Shown in pieces: positions 25,338 to 36,300 of a stretch of 64,000 bases of DNA. Where the stretch lies: NCBI GenBank assembly GCA_045646905.1, contig JAZRLP010000019.1:1-64000 (forward strand). The letters run 5' to 3'. The translations under genes were made by a program, and so were the position numbers. The stretch is from RGIG4079 sp045646905 (lineage in GTDB: Bacteria; Bacteroidota; Bacteroidia; Bacteroidales; Muribaculaceae). The first letter of the stretch is position 1; each line of letters starts with the position of its first letter. Under the pieces are notes generated by a model. That model did no database searches, was not told the origin of the DNA, and worked only from the letters and a program-made list of their open reading frames with translations.

Positions 25338-27287
25338 ATGGAAAATTTAGTAAATATAACATACGGCCAAACGGGCGCTTCATCAAATGTAGATGAGATG
25401 GGTATGCGTGAAATGCAACGAATGGTTTATGAACAACGCCATCGTAAATACCTTCTCGTTAAATCACCCCCTGCTTCAGGTAAAAGTCGTGCTATGATGT
25501 TTGTGGCTCTTGATAAACTTGCAAATCAAGGCATCAAAAAAGTAATTGTTGCTGTGCCACAAAAGAATATTGGTAGGTCGTTTAATGATACTAATTTGTC
25601 ACAATTTGGTTTTTTCGCCGATTGGAATGTTGCAAGATATTACAATCTCTGCGATTCAGAAAATGAAAACGAAAAGCGTCAACGATTTGTAGAGTTTATA
25701 GATAAATCTAATCCCAATAAGGTGCTAATTTGTACCCATGCTACGCTCTGCAATGCAATGAAACACCTCAATGATGAACAATTAAATGAATGTTTCTTTG
25801 GCATAGATGAATATCATCATAGTTCGGCTGATGCTAATAATGAATTGGGCGAGGTGGTGAGACGATTGATACATTCGACTAATGCTCACATATTAGCAAT
25901 GACAGGATCATACTTTAGAGGTGATGCAGTTCCTGTAATGCGACCAGAAGACGAAGCATTATTTTTGCCAACAATCAATTATAACTATTACCAACAGTTG
26001 AGTGGCTATAAATATTTGAAAAGTCTTGGAATAGGGTATCATTTTTTTCAAGGGAAGTATGTTTCAGCTATTCCTGAAGTTTTAGATACAACAAAGAAAA
26101 CACTTATTCATATTCCATCGGTGCAAGGGCGCGATGCTTATGCTACAAAGTATGACCAAGTGGCAGATATTATTGACACAATTGGCGAAGTTGTAGGAGA
26201 GGATCCTGAACACTTTATAAAGATTGTAAAAACATCAGATGGCAGATTGTTAAAGGTTGGCGACCTCGTTGAAGATGATATGGGACGTCGTAGAGCATTA
26301 CAAGCCTATCTGCAACGGATGAATAAGCCAGAAGCTCTTGATATCTTAATTGCATTAGGGACTGCAAAAGAAGGGTTTGATTGGCAATGGTGTGAAGAGT
26401 GTTTGACTGTTGGTATAAGGGCGTCATTAACTGAGGTAGTACAAATTATAGGACGTTGTACTCGTGATTGTGAAGGTAAAACTCATGCCCAGTTTACTAA
26501 TCTAATACCTTGTCCTGATGCAAGTCAAGAAAAGGTAAATATTGCGGTAAATAATATGCTCAAGGCTATTACGGTATCATTGCTCATGGAACAAGTAATG
26601 GCCCCTAAATGGGATTTCAAGACTAAACGAGATGATGAAGATGATGCAGATAATGGCAAAAATAGGACATTAAAAGTAAAAGGATTAACAAATGCGTCTC
26701 CCAAGGCTCAAGATATAATTGAGAATGATATGACCGAGTTAAAAGCCGAGATATTGGCAAGCGATGTTATAAAACAAGCAATGTCGAGCAATATCATTGG
26801 AGAAGAAATAACTCAAATATTAATTCCTAAAATCATTCAACGCAGATATCCCTCATTGTCAGAGGAGGAGGTAGAACAAGTGCGTCAACGAGTAGTGTTA
26901 TCAACTGCAATTCAAGGAGAAGAAGTACAAGAAGGTTCTAATGGGCAAAAGTTTATCAAAGTTGCGGGTAAGTTTGTTGAGGTTAATAAATTATCAATAA
27001 ATCTTATAGATAGTATAAATCCGTTCCAACGTGCTTATGAAATATTGTCAAAATCAATTACTCCAGAAGTTCTTCATACCATTGAATCTGTGATAGAGGA
27101 GCAACGAAATGATATGACTAAAGAGGAAGCAATATTGCTTTGTAGCAAATATTTACCCAAGTATCGAGAAGAACATGACGGTAAAGTTCCTCAACTAAAT
27201 GACCCAGACCCATTGAATAAGCGAATAGCCCAAGCAATAGCATATATTCAAAACCTAATACGCAAAGGTGAAATCAAAAAAGCATAA
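25338..27287 (+). CDS. SF2 DEAD/DEAH-like helicase or translocase
   Basis: 649 residues. Visible motifs: Walker A SPPASGKS at 43-50, Walker B DEYH at 157-160, motif III-like TGS at 189-191, motif V-like GTAKEGFDW near 341, and motif VI QIIGRCTRD at 369-377 with arginine fingers. The C-terminal ~250 residues are helical and carry no domain I recognise. No nuclease motif is present. The protein probably moves along DNA and delivers the GIY-YIG protein, whose gene follows after five bases, much as the translocase part of HsdR does in type I systems. That partnership is inferred from operon order. Confidence 0.85.
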   Translation: MENLVNITYGQTGASSNVDEMGMREMQRMVYEQRHRKYLLVKSPPASGKSRAMMFVALDKLANQGIKKVIVAVPQKNIGRSFNDTNLSQFGFFADWNVARYYNLCDSENENEKRQRFVEFIDKSNPNKVLICTHATLCNAMKHLNDEQLNECFFGIDEYHHSSADANNELGEVVRRLIHSTNAHILAMTGSYFRGDAVPVMRPEDEALFLPTINYNYYQQLSGYKYLKSLGIGYHFFQGKYVSAIPEVLDTTKKTLIHIPSVQGRDAYATKYDQVADIIDTIGEVVGEDPEHFIKIVKTSDGRLLKVGDLVEDDMGRRRALQAYLQRMNKPEALDILIALGTAKEGFDWQWCEECLTVGIRASLTEVVQIIGRCTRDCEGKTHAQFTNLIPCPDASQEKVNIAVNNMLKAITVSLLMEQVMAPKWDFKTKRDDEDDADNGKNRTLKVKGLTNASPKAQDIIENDMTELKAEILASDVIKQAMSSNIIGEEITQILIPKIIQRRYPSLSEEEVEQVRQRVVLSTAIQGEEVQEGSNGQKFIKVAGKFVEVNKLSINLIDSINPFQRAYEILSKSITPEVLHTIESVIEEQRNDMTKEEAILLCSKYLPKYREEHDGKVPQLNDPDPLNKRIAQAIAYIQNLIRKGEIKKA

Positions 27288-27292
27288 AGACT

Positions 27293-28444
27293 ATGGATAA
27301 GTGGGATTCAATGCTATTAGAGGTTATAAAAGACCCTATATTTGCCAATATTAAGCCTACTCAACCTCGGCCAACATCAAATGATAGGTTGATAAAATCG
27401 TTTAATGAAATCACTGATTTTGTTGAGCAAAATGGTCGGATGCCTGATAAAAATGGTTCTTTTGCTGAAAAGTCGTTATTAAAACGACTTGAAGGTATTA
27501 TTGAAAATGATGCAAAACGAGAAAAATGCTTACCATACGATTCTCTCAACTTGCTTGATACTATAATAGAGAAAACTACCGATGAGCAACTTGCTGAACT
27601 ATTAAATGATCCAATATTTAATGTATCGTCAGAAGCAGCTTCATTATTTGATATTCCTGCGTATATGAAAGAAACGGAGGACCGAGCAAAAGCGGAGTAT
27701 GTGGCAAAACGTAAGAAATGTGAGAATTTTGATGAATATGAACCAATGTTTCTTGAAGTACATAAAAAATTAAAAGAGGGTACTTGCAAATTGGTAAAGT
27801 TCAAAGAAACTCACATGACCGAAGGAACATTTTTTGTGGTAAGTGGGATTTTGACATATTTAGATAAAGTGCATACTTTAAAAAAAGATAGCAATCACAA
27901 AATAGATGGTCGTACTCGTTGTATATATGAGAATGGAACGGAATCCGACATCCTTATCCGAACATTAGGCAAATCAATATATATAGATGGTTATACTGTG
28001 CAATTTCTTGATGAAGATATAAATGAGTATGTTCAAAAGAAATTTTCAATAGGAGATATGGATATTTGTAGCGGTAGCATATATGTATTGCGTTCAAAAT
28101 CAGATGACGAACAAATAAAAACAATTAAAAATCTGCATAAGATAGGTTTTACTCGCAAAAGCCTCGAAGAACGCATTGTTAATGCAAAAAATGAAGCTAC
28201 ATATTTATATGCCGATGTTGAGGTTGTTGCTGAATGGCAGGTATATAATATTAAGGCAGTTGAGCTTGAAAATGCTTTACATAAGTTATTTGGGAATGTT
28301 CAATTAGGATTATCGGCTGGTAATTATGTGCCAAAAGAATGGTATGTAGTACCTTATCATATCATTGAGGAAGGCATAACTCGACTAATTAATGGTGAAA
28401 GAGTTAAGTATGATGCTCAATTGCAAGCTATAATAACAGAATAA
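27293..28444 (+). CDS. GIY-YIG (T5orf172-type) nuclease
   Basis: 383 residues. The nuclease domain lies in the C-terminal third: IYVL at 263-266 takes the GIY place, HKIGFT at 282-287 takes the YIG place, Arg294 in LEERI is the expected catalytic arginine, and Glu324/326 in VELENALHKLF is the metal-binding glutamate. This spacing fits the T5orf172 branch. The N-terminal ~250 residues are mixed helical and may bind DNA or the helicase. Placed directly after an SF2 helicase and in the same operon as a nuclease-less MmeI-type methylase, it is the natural candidate for the cleaving subunit. Confidence 0.82.
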   Translation: MDKWDSMLLEVIKDPIFANIKPTQPRPTSNDRLIKSFNEITDFVEQNGRMPDKNGSFAEKSLLKRLEGIIENDAKREKCLPYDSLNLLDTIIEKTTDEQLAELLNDPIFNVSSEAASLFDIPAYMKETEDRAKAEYVAKRKKCENFDEYEPMFLEVHKKLKEGTCKLVKFKETHMTEGTFFVVSGILTYLDKVHTLKKDSNHKIDGRTRCIYENGTESDILIRTLGKSIYIDGYTVQFLDEDINEYVQKKFSIGDMDICSGSIYVLRSKSDDEQIKTIKNLHKIGFTRKSLEERIVNAKNEATYLYADVEVVAEWQVYNIKAVELENALHKLFGNVQLGLSAGNYVPKEWYVVPYHIIEEGITRLINGERVKYDAQLQAIITE

Positions 28445-28478
28445 CACAAAGAAAAACTCAATTTTCAATTCTTTTCGT

Positions 28479-28486
28479 TATCTTTG
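28479..28486 (+). promoter_or_regulatory. Putative -7 element for the GT9 gene
   Basis: TATCTTTG, 20 bases before the start codon at 28507 and 34 bases after the nuclease stop. It suggests the defence operon ends at 28444. No -33 TTG was identified. Confidence 0.45.
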
Positions 28487-28506
28487 TTGATTATAAATTA
28501 CCGAAA

Positions 28507-29586
28507 ATGGCAACAAATGATAGAATAAATAATCGTCGTGGTCTGAAAAATGTGCTTGTGGTGCGCTTTTCGGCTATAACCGATGTGGTGCTTACTATTC
28601 CGGTCGTGTATAGTGTGTGTCGATATTATAGCGAGGTGAATTTTTATCTTGTCACTCGCCCTTCGATGACTTCTATCTTTGTTAACGCTCCTAAAAACCT
28701 TAAAGTCATAGGTGTTGATGTGAAAAATCAGTATAAGGGTTTTGGAGGAATGCGTGCGTTGCTCAACGAGATGCGACGCGATTACAATATTGATGCATTT
28801 GTTGATTTACAAGATGATAAACGCTCACGCATGATGCGTTTGTTGTGTCATCTTCATCGCATACCCACTTCGTGCATAAATGAAGGGCAAGGTAACAGCC
28901 GAGCCTTGATACGCCCCAATAATAAAGTGATGTTGCCTCTTACATCTATGATTTCGCGCTATCGTGAAACATTCTTCAGAATGGGACTCCCTATGCAAGA
29001 GCAATTTGAGGGGCTATATGGAAAAGGCAAAGCCGACTCAAAGGTGTTTGCCGATATAACTGCACCAAAAGGTGAGGATGAAATATGGATAGGCATTGCA
29101 CCATTTGCCAAGCATAAAGGGAAAGTTTATCCCCTTGAACTGATGCAAAAAGTGATTGCCGACCTTTCGCAAATAACTCATGCAAAGATATTTTTGTTTG
29201 GTAGCGAGGCCGAGCAAGCCCAACTTGGAGAAATAGTTCAGAAATATGAACGAGTGGTGTCGGTTGCCGAAAGACATTATGGATTTGCCATAGAAATGGC
29301 ATTGATGAGTCACCTTGATGTGATGTTGTCGATGGATTCGGCCAATATGCATTTGGCATCACTTGTGGGAACTACTGTGGTGAGTATTTGGGGAGCAACC
29401 CATCCTTATTGTGGGTTTAAGGGGTGGCATCAGTTGGAATCAAATACCATTCAATTGCCCATGACATGCCGTCCATGTTCAATGTTTGGCGACAAACCAT
29501 GTAGCAAAGGCGATTACCATTGCCTTGCAGGTATCCCTTCGCAAGTTGTAATTGAAAAAATAAGAACACTTATCATTAAAGATTAA
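28507..29586 (+). CDS. Glycosyltransferase family 9 (heptosyltransferase-like)
   Basis: 359 residues. It begins with the GT9 pattern KNVLVVRFSAITDVVLTIPVVYSV (Rossmann fold, RFSAITD) and has C-terminal SMDSANMHLASLVGTTVVSIWGATHP, the nucleotide-sugar binding region, followed by GDYHCLAGI with clustered cysteines (CRPCS, CSKG, HCL). GT9 enzymes add heptose or related sugars to the LPS core. It is the first gene after the defence operon and precedes ruvB by about 60 bases. Confidence 0.9.
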   Translation: MATNDRINNRRGLKNVLVVRFSAITDVVLTIPVVYSVCRYYSEVNFYLVTRPSMTSIFVNAPKNLKVIGVDVKNQYKGFGGMRALLNEMRRDYNIDAFVDLQDDKRSRMMRLLCHLHRIPTSCINEGQGNSRALIRPNNKVMLPLTSMISRYRETFFRMGLPMQEQFEGLYGKGKADSKVFADITAPKGEDEIWIGIAPFAKHKGKVYPLELMQKVIADLSQITHAKIFLFGSEAEQAQLGEIVQKYERVVSVAERHYGFAIEMALMSHLDVMLSMDSANMHLASLVGTTVVSIWGATHPYCGFKGWHQLESNTIQLPMTCRPCSMFGDKPCSKGDYHCLAGIPSQVVIEKIRTLIIKD

Positions 29587-29645
29587 AACTTCACGAAGCA
29601 AAACAACAGAAAAATAATTTTTCATTTTTAATTATAAATTTTTAA

Positions 29646-30653
29646 ATGTCAGATTTTGATATAAGAGCAAAAGAGGGTGACCGCGATTTTGAGAAAGCCT
29701 TGCGTCCATCGGAGTTTGACTCATTTAGTGGGCAGGATAAAATCGTTGAAAACCTAAAAATATTCGTTACGGCAGCTCGTATGCGTGGCGAATCGCTCGA
29801 TCATATACTATTTCATGGACCTCCGGGGCTTGGAAAAACAACACTCTCGGGCATTATTGCCAATGAGCTTGGGGTGGGCATGAAGATAACATCGGGACCA
29901 GTGCTTGACAAGCCAGGCGACTTGGCTGGCATATTGACTTCGCTCGAAGAAAACGATGTGTTGTTTATTGATGAAATTCATCGTTTGAGTCCTGTAGTTG
30001 AGGAGTATCTCTACTCGGCAATGGAGGACTATCGCATTGATATAATGATTGACAAAGGGCCAGGGGCAAGAAGTGTGCAACTCACTTTATCGCCATTTAC
30101 GCTCATTGGCGCAACAACTCGTAGCGGTTTGTTGACTGCGCCATTGCGTGCGCGTTTTGGTATAAATTGTCACTTGGAATATTATGACCATGAGGTGCTT
30201 GAACGCATTATATTGCGTTCGGCAGCATTGCTTAAGGTTAAATGCACTGGCGAGGCTGCACATGAGATTGCAATGCGTTCGCGTGGCACACCTCGTATAG
30301 CCAATGCTTTATTGCGTCGTGTGCGCGACTTTGCTCAAGTGAAAGGTAACGGCACTATCGACCCCGAGATTGCTCGTTATGCGCTTGAAGCATTAAATAT
30401 TGACCGATATGGTCTTGATGAGATTGATAATAAGATTCTTACCACTATAATAACAAAATTCAAGGGTGGACCTGTGGGATTATCAACCATTGCAACTGCG
30501 CTTGGTGAAGATCCTGGTACTATCGAAGAGGTTTATGAACCATTCTTGATAAAAGAAGGGTTTATTAAACGCACTCCTCGTGGGCGTGAGGTGACCGACT
30601 TGGCTTATACGCATTTAGGCCATTCACGCATCGACTCGGGTTCGTTGTTTTAA
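29646..30653 (+). CDS. ruvB: Holliday junction branch migration helicase RuvB
   Basis: 335 residues, the normal length. It contains LRPSEFDSFSGQDKIVENL at the N-terminus, Walker A FHGPPGLGKTTLSG near residue 58, Walker B LFIDEIHRLSP, sensor 1 TLIGATTRSGLLTAPLRARF and the winged-helix tail with FIKRTPRGREVTDLAYTHLG. RuvB drives branch migration in recombination repair together with RuvA. No ruvA or ruvC is nearby. It leads into the flippase gene after six bases. Confidence 0.98.
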   Translation: MSDFDIRAKEGDRDFEKALRPSEFDSFSGQDKIVENLKIFVTAARMRGESLDHILFHGPPGLGKTTLSGIIANELGVGMKITSGPVLDKPGDLAGILTSLEENDVLFIDEIHRLSPVVEEYLYSAMEDYRIDIMIDKGPGARSVQLTLSPFTLIGATTRSGLLTAPLRARFGINCHLEYYDHEVLERIILRSAALLKVKCTGEAAHEIAMRSRGTPRIANALLRRVRDFAQVKGNGTIDPEIARYALEALNIDRYGLDEIDNKILTTIITKFKGGPVGLSTIATALGEDPGTIEEVYEPFLIKEGFIKRTPRGREVTDLAYTHLGHSRIDSGSLF

Positions 30654-30659
30654 AAAACT

Positions 30660-32132
30660 ATGGCAGGAATAAAAAGTTTAGTAAAAGATACTGCAATTTA
30701 TGGTGTGAGTAGCATCATTGGGCGCTTTCTAAATTGGTGCCTTGTGCCTCTCTACACTGCAGTGTTTGTGCCCGAAGAATATGGAGTAGTTACCAATATT
30801 TATGCCTATGTGGCATTTGTGTTGGTCTTTCTTACATATGGCATGGAAACGGGTTTCTTCCGTTTTGCTCGCCGCAATGAGCATGATTTGGCATCGATTT
30901 ACACAACCACATTGACATCAATAGGATTTTCTTCAATATTGTTTGTTGCATTGTTGTGGATGTTTATTGAGCCTGTGAGTGCTGCAATGAAATATTCATC
31001 GACTCCATCGTATGTGTTGATGATGGGTGTTACCGTTGCTATTGATGCGTTCACGGCAATTCCTTTTGCTTATCTGCGCTTTAAGCAACGCCCTATACGA
31101 TTTGCATTTTTGAAGTTGGTAAACATAGGTCTTAACATAGGTCTAAATCTATTCTTCATTTTGCTTTGTCCATGGTTATGGAAGGTGGCTCCCGATGCAA
31201 TCTCGTGGTTCTATGACCCAACCTATGGAGTGGGGTATATATTTGTTGCTAACATCATGAGTTCGGCAATAATAATGCTATTATTGTTACCCGAAATTGT
31301 AGCCGAGCGATTTGCTTTTGATGGCAAATTGTTGCGCACGATGCTCACATTTTCGTTTCCGTTGCTTATAGCTGGTCTTGCAGGGATTATGAACCAAAAC
31401 ATAGATAAGATTATTTATCCCTATCTATTTGAGGACCAAACTATCGCTAATTATCAACTTGGTATCTATGGAGCAAACTATAAGATAGCAATGGTGATGA
31501 TAATGTTCATCCAAGCCTTCCGTTTTGCCTACGAACCATTGATGTTCTCAAAAAAGAATGAGGATAAGGCAAAGAAAAATAAAGAGTATGCCGATGCGAT
31601 GAAATACTTTGTCATATTTGGCTTATTGATATTCCTCGGAGTGATGTTCTACCTCGATGTGTTCAAGTATATAATATCACCCAAATATTATGAGGGGCTT
31701 GTAGTAGTACCCATTTTATTGGCAGCCGAGTTGTGTTATGGCATAGTGTTTAACCTCTCGTTGTGGTATAAAAATATTGACAAAACCTATTGGGCCGTTG
31801 TGTTCACTATGATAGGATTTGTTGTGATGATATCAATAATTATCACATGTGTGCCAGTGTATGGTTATATTGCTTGTGCATGGGCGGCGTTGGCTTGTAA
31901 TGCAGTGATGATGGTGTGCTCATATTTTATAGGGAATAAGGTAAATCCAATCAAATATGAGGTGCGACGCATATTTTCATATGTAGTCGTTGCCGCAGTG
32001 CTCTTTGCGATATCACACTTTGCCACTACTCAATACTTTTGGTTAAATATTGCAATCAATACCATCCTTATAGCATTATATATTGTTATAGTGGTTAAAC
32101 GCGAAAAGATAAAAGTGAGACTTAAACGATGA
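30660..32132 (+). CDS. Polysaccharide flippase (Wzx/MATE-like)
   Basis: 490 residues with about 12-14 hydrophobic helices across the whole length. It begins KSLVKDTAIYGVSSIIGRFLNWCLVPLYTAVF, the typical opening of Bacteroidota oligosaccharide flippases, and ends with a basic tail (VKREKIKVRLKR). It presumably flips a lipid-linked oligosaccharide across the inner membrane. Its last four bases (ATGA) overlap the start of the next glycosyltransferase, so translation is coupled, and it follows ruvB closely. Confidence 0.9.
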   Translation: MAGIKSLVKDTAIYGVSSIIGRFLNWCLVPLYTAVFVPEEYGVVTNIYAYVAFVLVFLTYGMETGFFRFARRNEHDLASIYTTTLTSIGFSSILFVALLWMFIEPVSAAMKYSSTPSYVLMMGVTVAIDAFTAIPFAYLRFKQRPIRFAFLKLVNIGLNIGLNLFFILLCPWLWKVAPDAISWFYDPTYGVGYIFVANIMSSAIIMLLLLPEIVAERFAFDGKLLRTMLTFSFPLLIAGLAGIMNQNIDKIIYPYLFEDQTIANYQLGIYGANYKIAMVMIMFIQAFRFAYEPLMFSKKNEDKAKKNKEYADAMKYFVIFGLLIFLGVMFYLDVFKYIISPKYYEGLVVVPILLAAELCYGIVFNLSLWYKNIDKTYWAVVFTMIGFVVMISIIITCVPVYGYIACAWAALACNAVMMVCSYFIGNKVNPIKYEVRRIFSYVVVAAVLFAISHFATTQYFWLNIAINTILIALYIVIVVKREKIKVRLKR

Positions 32133-33382
32133 AAGTTACGCTCATAAATCATAGTGACACGCTTGGAGGAGCTTCGGTAGTAACCTATCGATTGATGCAA
32201 GCATTGCAACAAGAGGGTGTTGATGCTCGTTTGCTTGTGTTGATGAAGTCGAGCGATGATGACAAGGTGGAGCAAGTGTGCTCGCGTCGTCGTCGCAATG
32301 TGGCTTTCTTTACCGAGCGCATCAATATATTTTTGCGTAATGGGTTCTCAAAGCCCAATCTGTTTAAGATTTCAACAGCCTCGCATGGTGTGTCGGTTGC
32401 CTCGCATCCGTTGGTGAAAAATGCCGATGTGATTGTGATAAACTGGATTAACCAAGGCATGATGTCGCTTGATGAAATAGAAGCGGTGACTCAAATGGGC
32501 AAGCCTGTGGTGTGGATAATGCACGACATGTGGTGTCTCACTGGAGCGTGTCATCATGCTCTTGAATGTGACCGATATAAGCAACAATGTGGCAATTGTC
32601 AGTTTATATGTGGAGGAAGAGTGAAAAACGATTTGTCGCATGCTACATGGTTACGCAAGCGCAACCTTTATGAAAAATCAAATGTTCACTTTGTGGCCGT
32701 GAGTCAGTGGTTGGCCGATAAAGCGCGTGAGAGCCAGCTTTTGCAAGATGCCAATATATCGGTTATTCACCATGCTTTCCCAGTAGAATTTTATAAGACA
32801 CAACCCTCATTGCAAGTGCCCGATCAATTATTAAGTTTGCCTCAAAATCGCAAACTCATAGTGATGGGTGCAGCTCGTTTAGATGACCCCATTAAGGGCT
32901 TTGATTATGCTATTGAAGCCGTCAACACATTTGTTGAACGATATCCTGCGAAGGCACAAGAGTGTCAATTGGTGTTATTTGGTGATATACGCGATGCATC
33001 TTTGTTGGAAAAGATAAAAATAAAATATAGCCACATAGGACGAGTAAACGACCATAAAACTCTTCGACACCTTTATGCAATGGCAAGTGTGGTGTTATCA
33101 ACATCGCATTATGAAACTCTTGGCGCAACACTTATAGAGGGGCAAGCTGCTGGCTGTGTTCCTGTTGCCTTTGCTCACGATGGGCGCAAAGATATTATTG
33201 ATCACAAAATAAATGGCTATATAGCTTCATATAAATCGCCACAAAGCATTGCCGACGGCATTGCTTGGGCTATTGAAACATCACCCGACCGAGAAATGCT
33301 ACATCGTTCGGTACACGATCGTTTCGCATCACAAGTTATCGCTCAAAAATACATTAAATTATTCCAATCTCTAATTTCATGA
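32129..33382 (+). CDS. Glycosyltransferase family 4-like enzyme
   Basis: 417 residues, GT-B fold. N-terminal INHSDTLGGASVVTYRLMQAL has the glycine-rich loop of GT4 enzymes; the C-terminal domain carries LIVMGAARLDDPIKGFDYAIEA, and STSHYETLGATLIEGQAAGCVPVAF, the E-x7-E-type nucleotide-sugar site. A Cys/His-rich insert (CLTGACHHALECDRYKQQCG) near residue 135 is seen in related capsule and exopolysaccharide enzymes. It overlaps the flippase by four bases and the amidase by four bases, which argues for a single translational unit. Confidence 0.87.
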   Translation: MKVTLINHSDTLGGASVVTYRLMQALQQEGVDARLLVLMKSSDDDKVEQVCSRRRRNVAFFTERINIFLRNGFSKPNLFKISTASHGVSVASHPLVKNADVIVINWINQGMMSLDEIEAVTQMGKPVVWIMHDMWCLTGACHHALECDRYKQQCGNCQFICGGRVKNDLSHATWLRKRNLYEKSNVHFVAVSQWLADKARESQLLQDANISVIHHAFPVEFYKTQPSLQVPDQLLSLPQNRKLIVMGAARLDDPIKGFDYAIEAVNTFVERYPAKAQECQLVLFGDIRDASLLEKIKIKYSHIGRVNDHKTLRHLYAMASVVLSTSHYETLGATLIEGQAAGCVPVAFAHDGRKDIIDHKINGYIASYKSPQSIADGIAWAIETSPDREMLHRSVHDRFASQVIAQKYIKLFQSLIS

Positions 33383-36300
33383 AAATAAAATTGTTACTAT
33401 TGTGGATTGCAATATTTGCTATTAGTGCATCGGCTGCAAATCCTAATGCTACTATTGAACAAGTAAAAATTTACATCAACCCTGGACACGGAACATATAC
33501 CGGCAATGACCGTCCTATGGCAACTATGGGACATGGTGCTGCTGGTGCTGATACAGCAGGATTCTATGAGTCAAATACCAATATGCAAAAAGCATATGGA
33601 TTGCTCGATAAGTTAAAAGAATATGGAGTTCCTTACGATCCGTCAAAACCCATTACGGGCAAAAATCAGGTTAATATAAGGATGAGCCATGCCACAACGG
33701 GAACATCTCCAGCGTTGTCAACCGTTGCACAAGAGGCAAAGACAATGAATGCTGATATTTTTATCTCTATTCACTCAAATGCAAATACTGGAACAGGCGA
33801 TGATGTAACAGGGCATACCAATTTTAATCAACTGCTATTCCTTCATCGTGGTTGGGATGGAATTCCTTATGTAGATGGAAGCGATGAGATGGCAATGGCA
33901 TGTTGGAATCATGCGATAAAGAACAAGCATATGCATTTCAACTGGCTAAATAATCCTACAGTAGTATATAACGATGGGAAGGTTTATTCAGGTCGCAAGT
34001 ATTATCCATCGGGCAAAGACGCCGACGGCAATCCTTATTGGATTAAGGGTGATGTAACTTTCCAATATGGATATACCGATCCTAATAATTCGGGTGGTTA
34101 TACACGATATTACGGTGTGTTAAATCATGAAATTCCAGGGTTCTTGGTCGAAGGCTATGACCACACTTATCGTCCTGCTATGCACCGCGCTATGAACGAT
34201 GATGTGTGCCGCCACGAGGGTGAGTTATATGCTCGAGGTATTAATGATTATTTTGGATGGGGCAAGAAAGATAGTTATGGTAAAATTTATGGTGTCGTGC
34301 GCGACCAATCGGTTACGATGAATCATAAATATTTTTCAATCATACAGAATCCCACGCTCGATGCCAATAAATATATCGACCCTATCGACAATAAGCAACC
34401 TCTTAATAATGTGAGAGTAACACTATATGACTCTGACGGAAAAGAAATAGACACTTATACAACCGATAACGAGTGGAATGGGGTGTATATGTTTAAAAAA
34501 GTTGCCCCCGGCACTTATACAATTAAACACTCGCTCGATGGGTATAAAGATGTAACCAAGACTGTTACTGTTGTTGCCAATGAAACCAACTATATTGACA
34601 TCGATATGCGCTCTATTACATCGGCCGATGCTGTGCAAGGACACTTTGCCTACGACCTCAAATTGTCAAAAATCGATGATTTGACCTATTCAGCATCTTT
34701 CCGTTCGACTGGCGATATGGAGAACGCAAAAGTGATTTTGACCGATAAAGCAACAAACGACCAAGTTGTAATTGAAACTGGAGAGGTAAAACAAGGTGAT
34801 AATACAGTAACGATAAATGCCTCTAAATTAAGAGCAAATGCCGATTACTCATGGGCTGTGGCATTTGACAATCCCACATCATTGGGCTACCGATTGCTTT
34901 ATAGTGATAACTCGGTTACCTACACCTCGGGGTCAACATTAGCACGAGTTGGCGTTGCTATCGATAAAGACCAATCGAGTCCTAACTTTGGAACAATCTA
35001 TGCTTCAACAGGATATGCGCAAGGTATTCAACGATATAACCCCGATTTTACAAAAAACGGAGGCAAAATATTGGGCAGCAGTTTCTCATCTTACTATGCT
35101 TCTCCTCTTGGCTTGACTGCTAATGGAGGCAAATTATATATTGGTGATTTGAAAGATGCCCATGCAGGAGTGTGGATGTATAATCCATCGGTGGGTACAT
35201 CGGTAAGCAATGTCTTTGCTGGAACAATTTCATCTGGAGGTCAAGTGAAAAATGGCTCAACTGTAACAGGGGGTAATGTATATGCCTTATCAATGGCAGG
35301 TGAGGGTGCCGATAGAAAATTGTATGTTGTGAGTGAAGATATTCCAACGGCAAACAAATCACAAACCGTGTTGCGCTATGATTTAGGCACATCTGATACA
35401 TGGACTAAAGCTCCTACACAATTAAGTACAAAATCAGTGGTGCTTAATACTAACTGCTCTATGTATGCCACCACAAAAGGATGTTTTATTTCTCAAACAC
35501 GATATTCGGGCAACAACACTTCGGGAGCACCTGCATTTGTGTTTATTGATGAAAATGGCACTGAATTATTCAATTCAAGTGTGCTATCATCAACTTTAAA
35601 TGGTACACAAGGCGGAGGCGTGGCAATATCGTCCGATTTAAAGACTTTTGCTATCGTAAATGGTAAAGCCGAAAGCGCTAACACTAATTTAAGTGCTATA
35701 ATCTATTCGGTTTCATGGAATGGAAATACTCTTTCATTTACATATCAATATTCAATTCCATTGGTAGGAACAACCGAAGTGGGGCAAATGGACTTTGACC
35801 ATGCCGACAACCTTTATATCGCATCACGACAACAAGGCTTATTGGTATATGCAATCAAAAATCCGGCGCGTCAAACCGTTACAAATGCCACAACAACTAT
35901 CTCGACCGATTATCCCGAGGTTATTTATGCAATAGGCGATGTTAATGGATTGGAATGGTCAACAAGCGAAGGTGTGCCATTTACTCAAAAAGAAAGTGGA
36001 GTATATGAAGGCTCTATCAATGTTGATAATGCACAAGATGGTTATGGATACTTCCAATTTGCTACTACACTTGGGGCTGATTGGACTGCTGTGAATGCTG
36101 GACCTCGCTATGGGGCAACAGTTGAAAATGAAGAAATCGAAGCAGGCATGACCTATAACATGACTTACAACAAGACTGCCGAAACTCAATCGTGGAAATG
36201 CATGAAAGGTGATTGCACAATAGAGGTAAATCTTGCCGACAACACGATGAAGATATTAAATCTCACTGGAGTAGAAATGATAGGTGTTGACGATTTGGAA

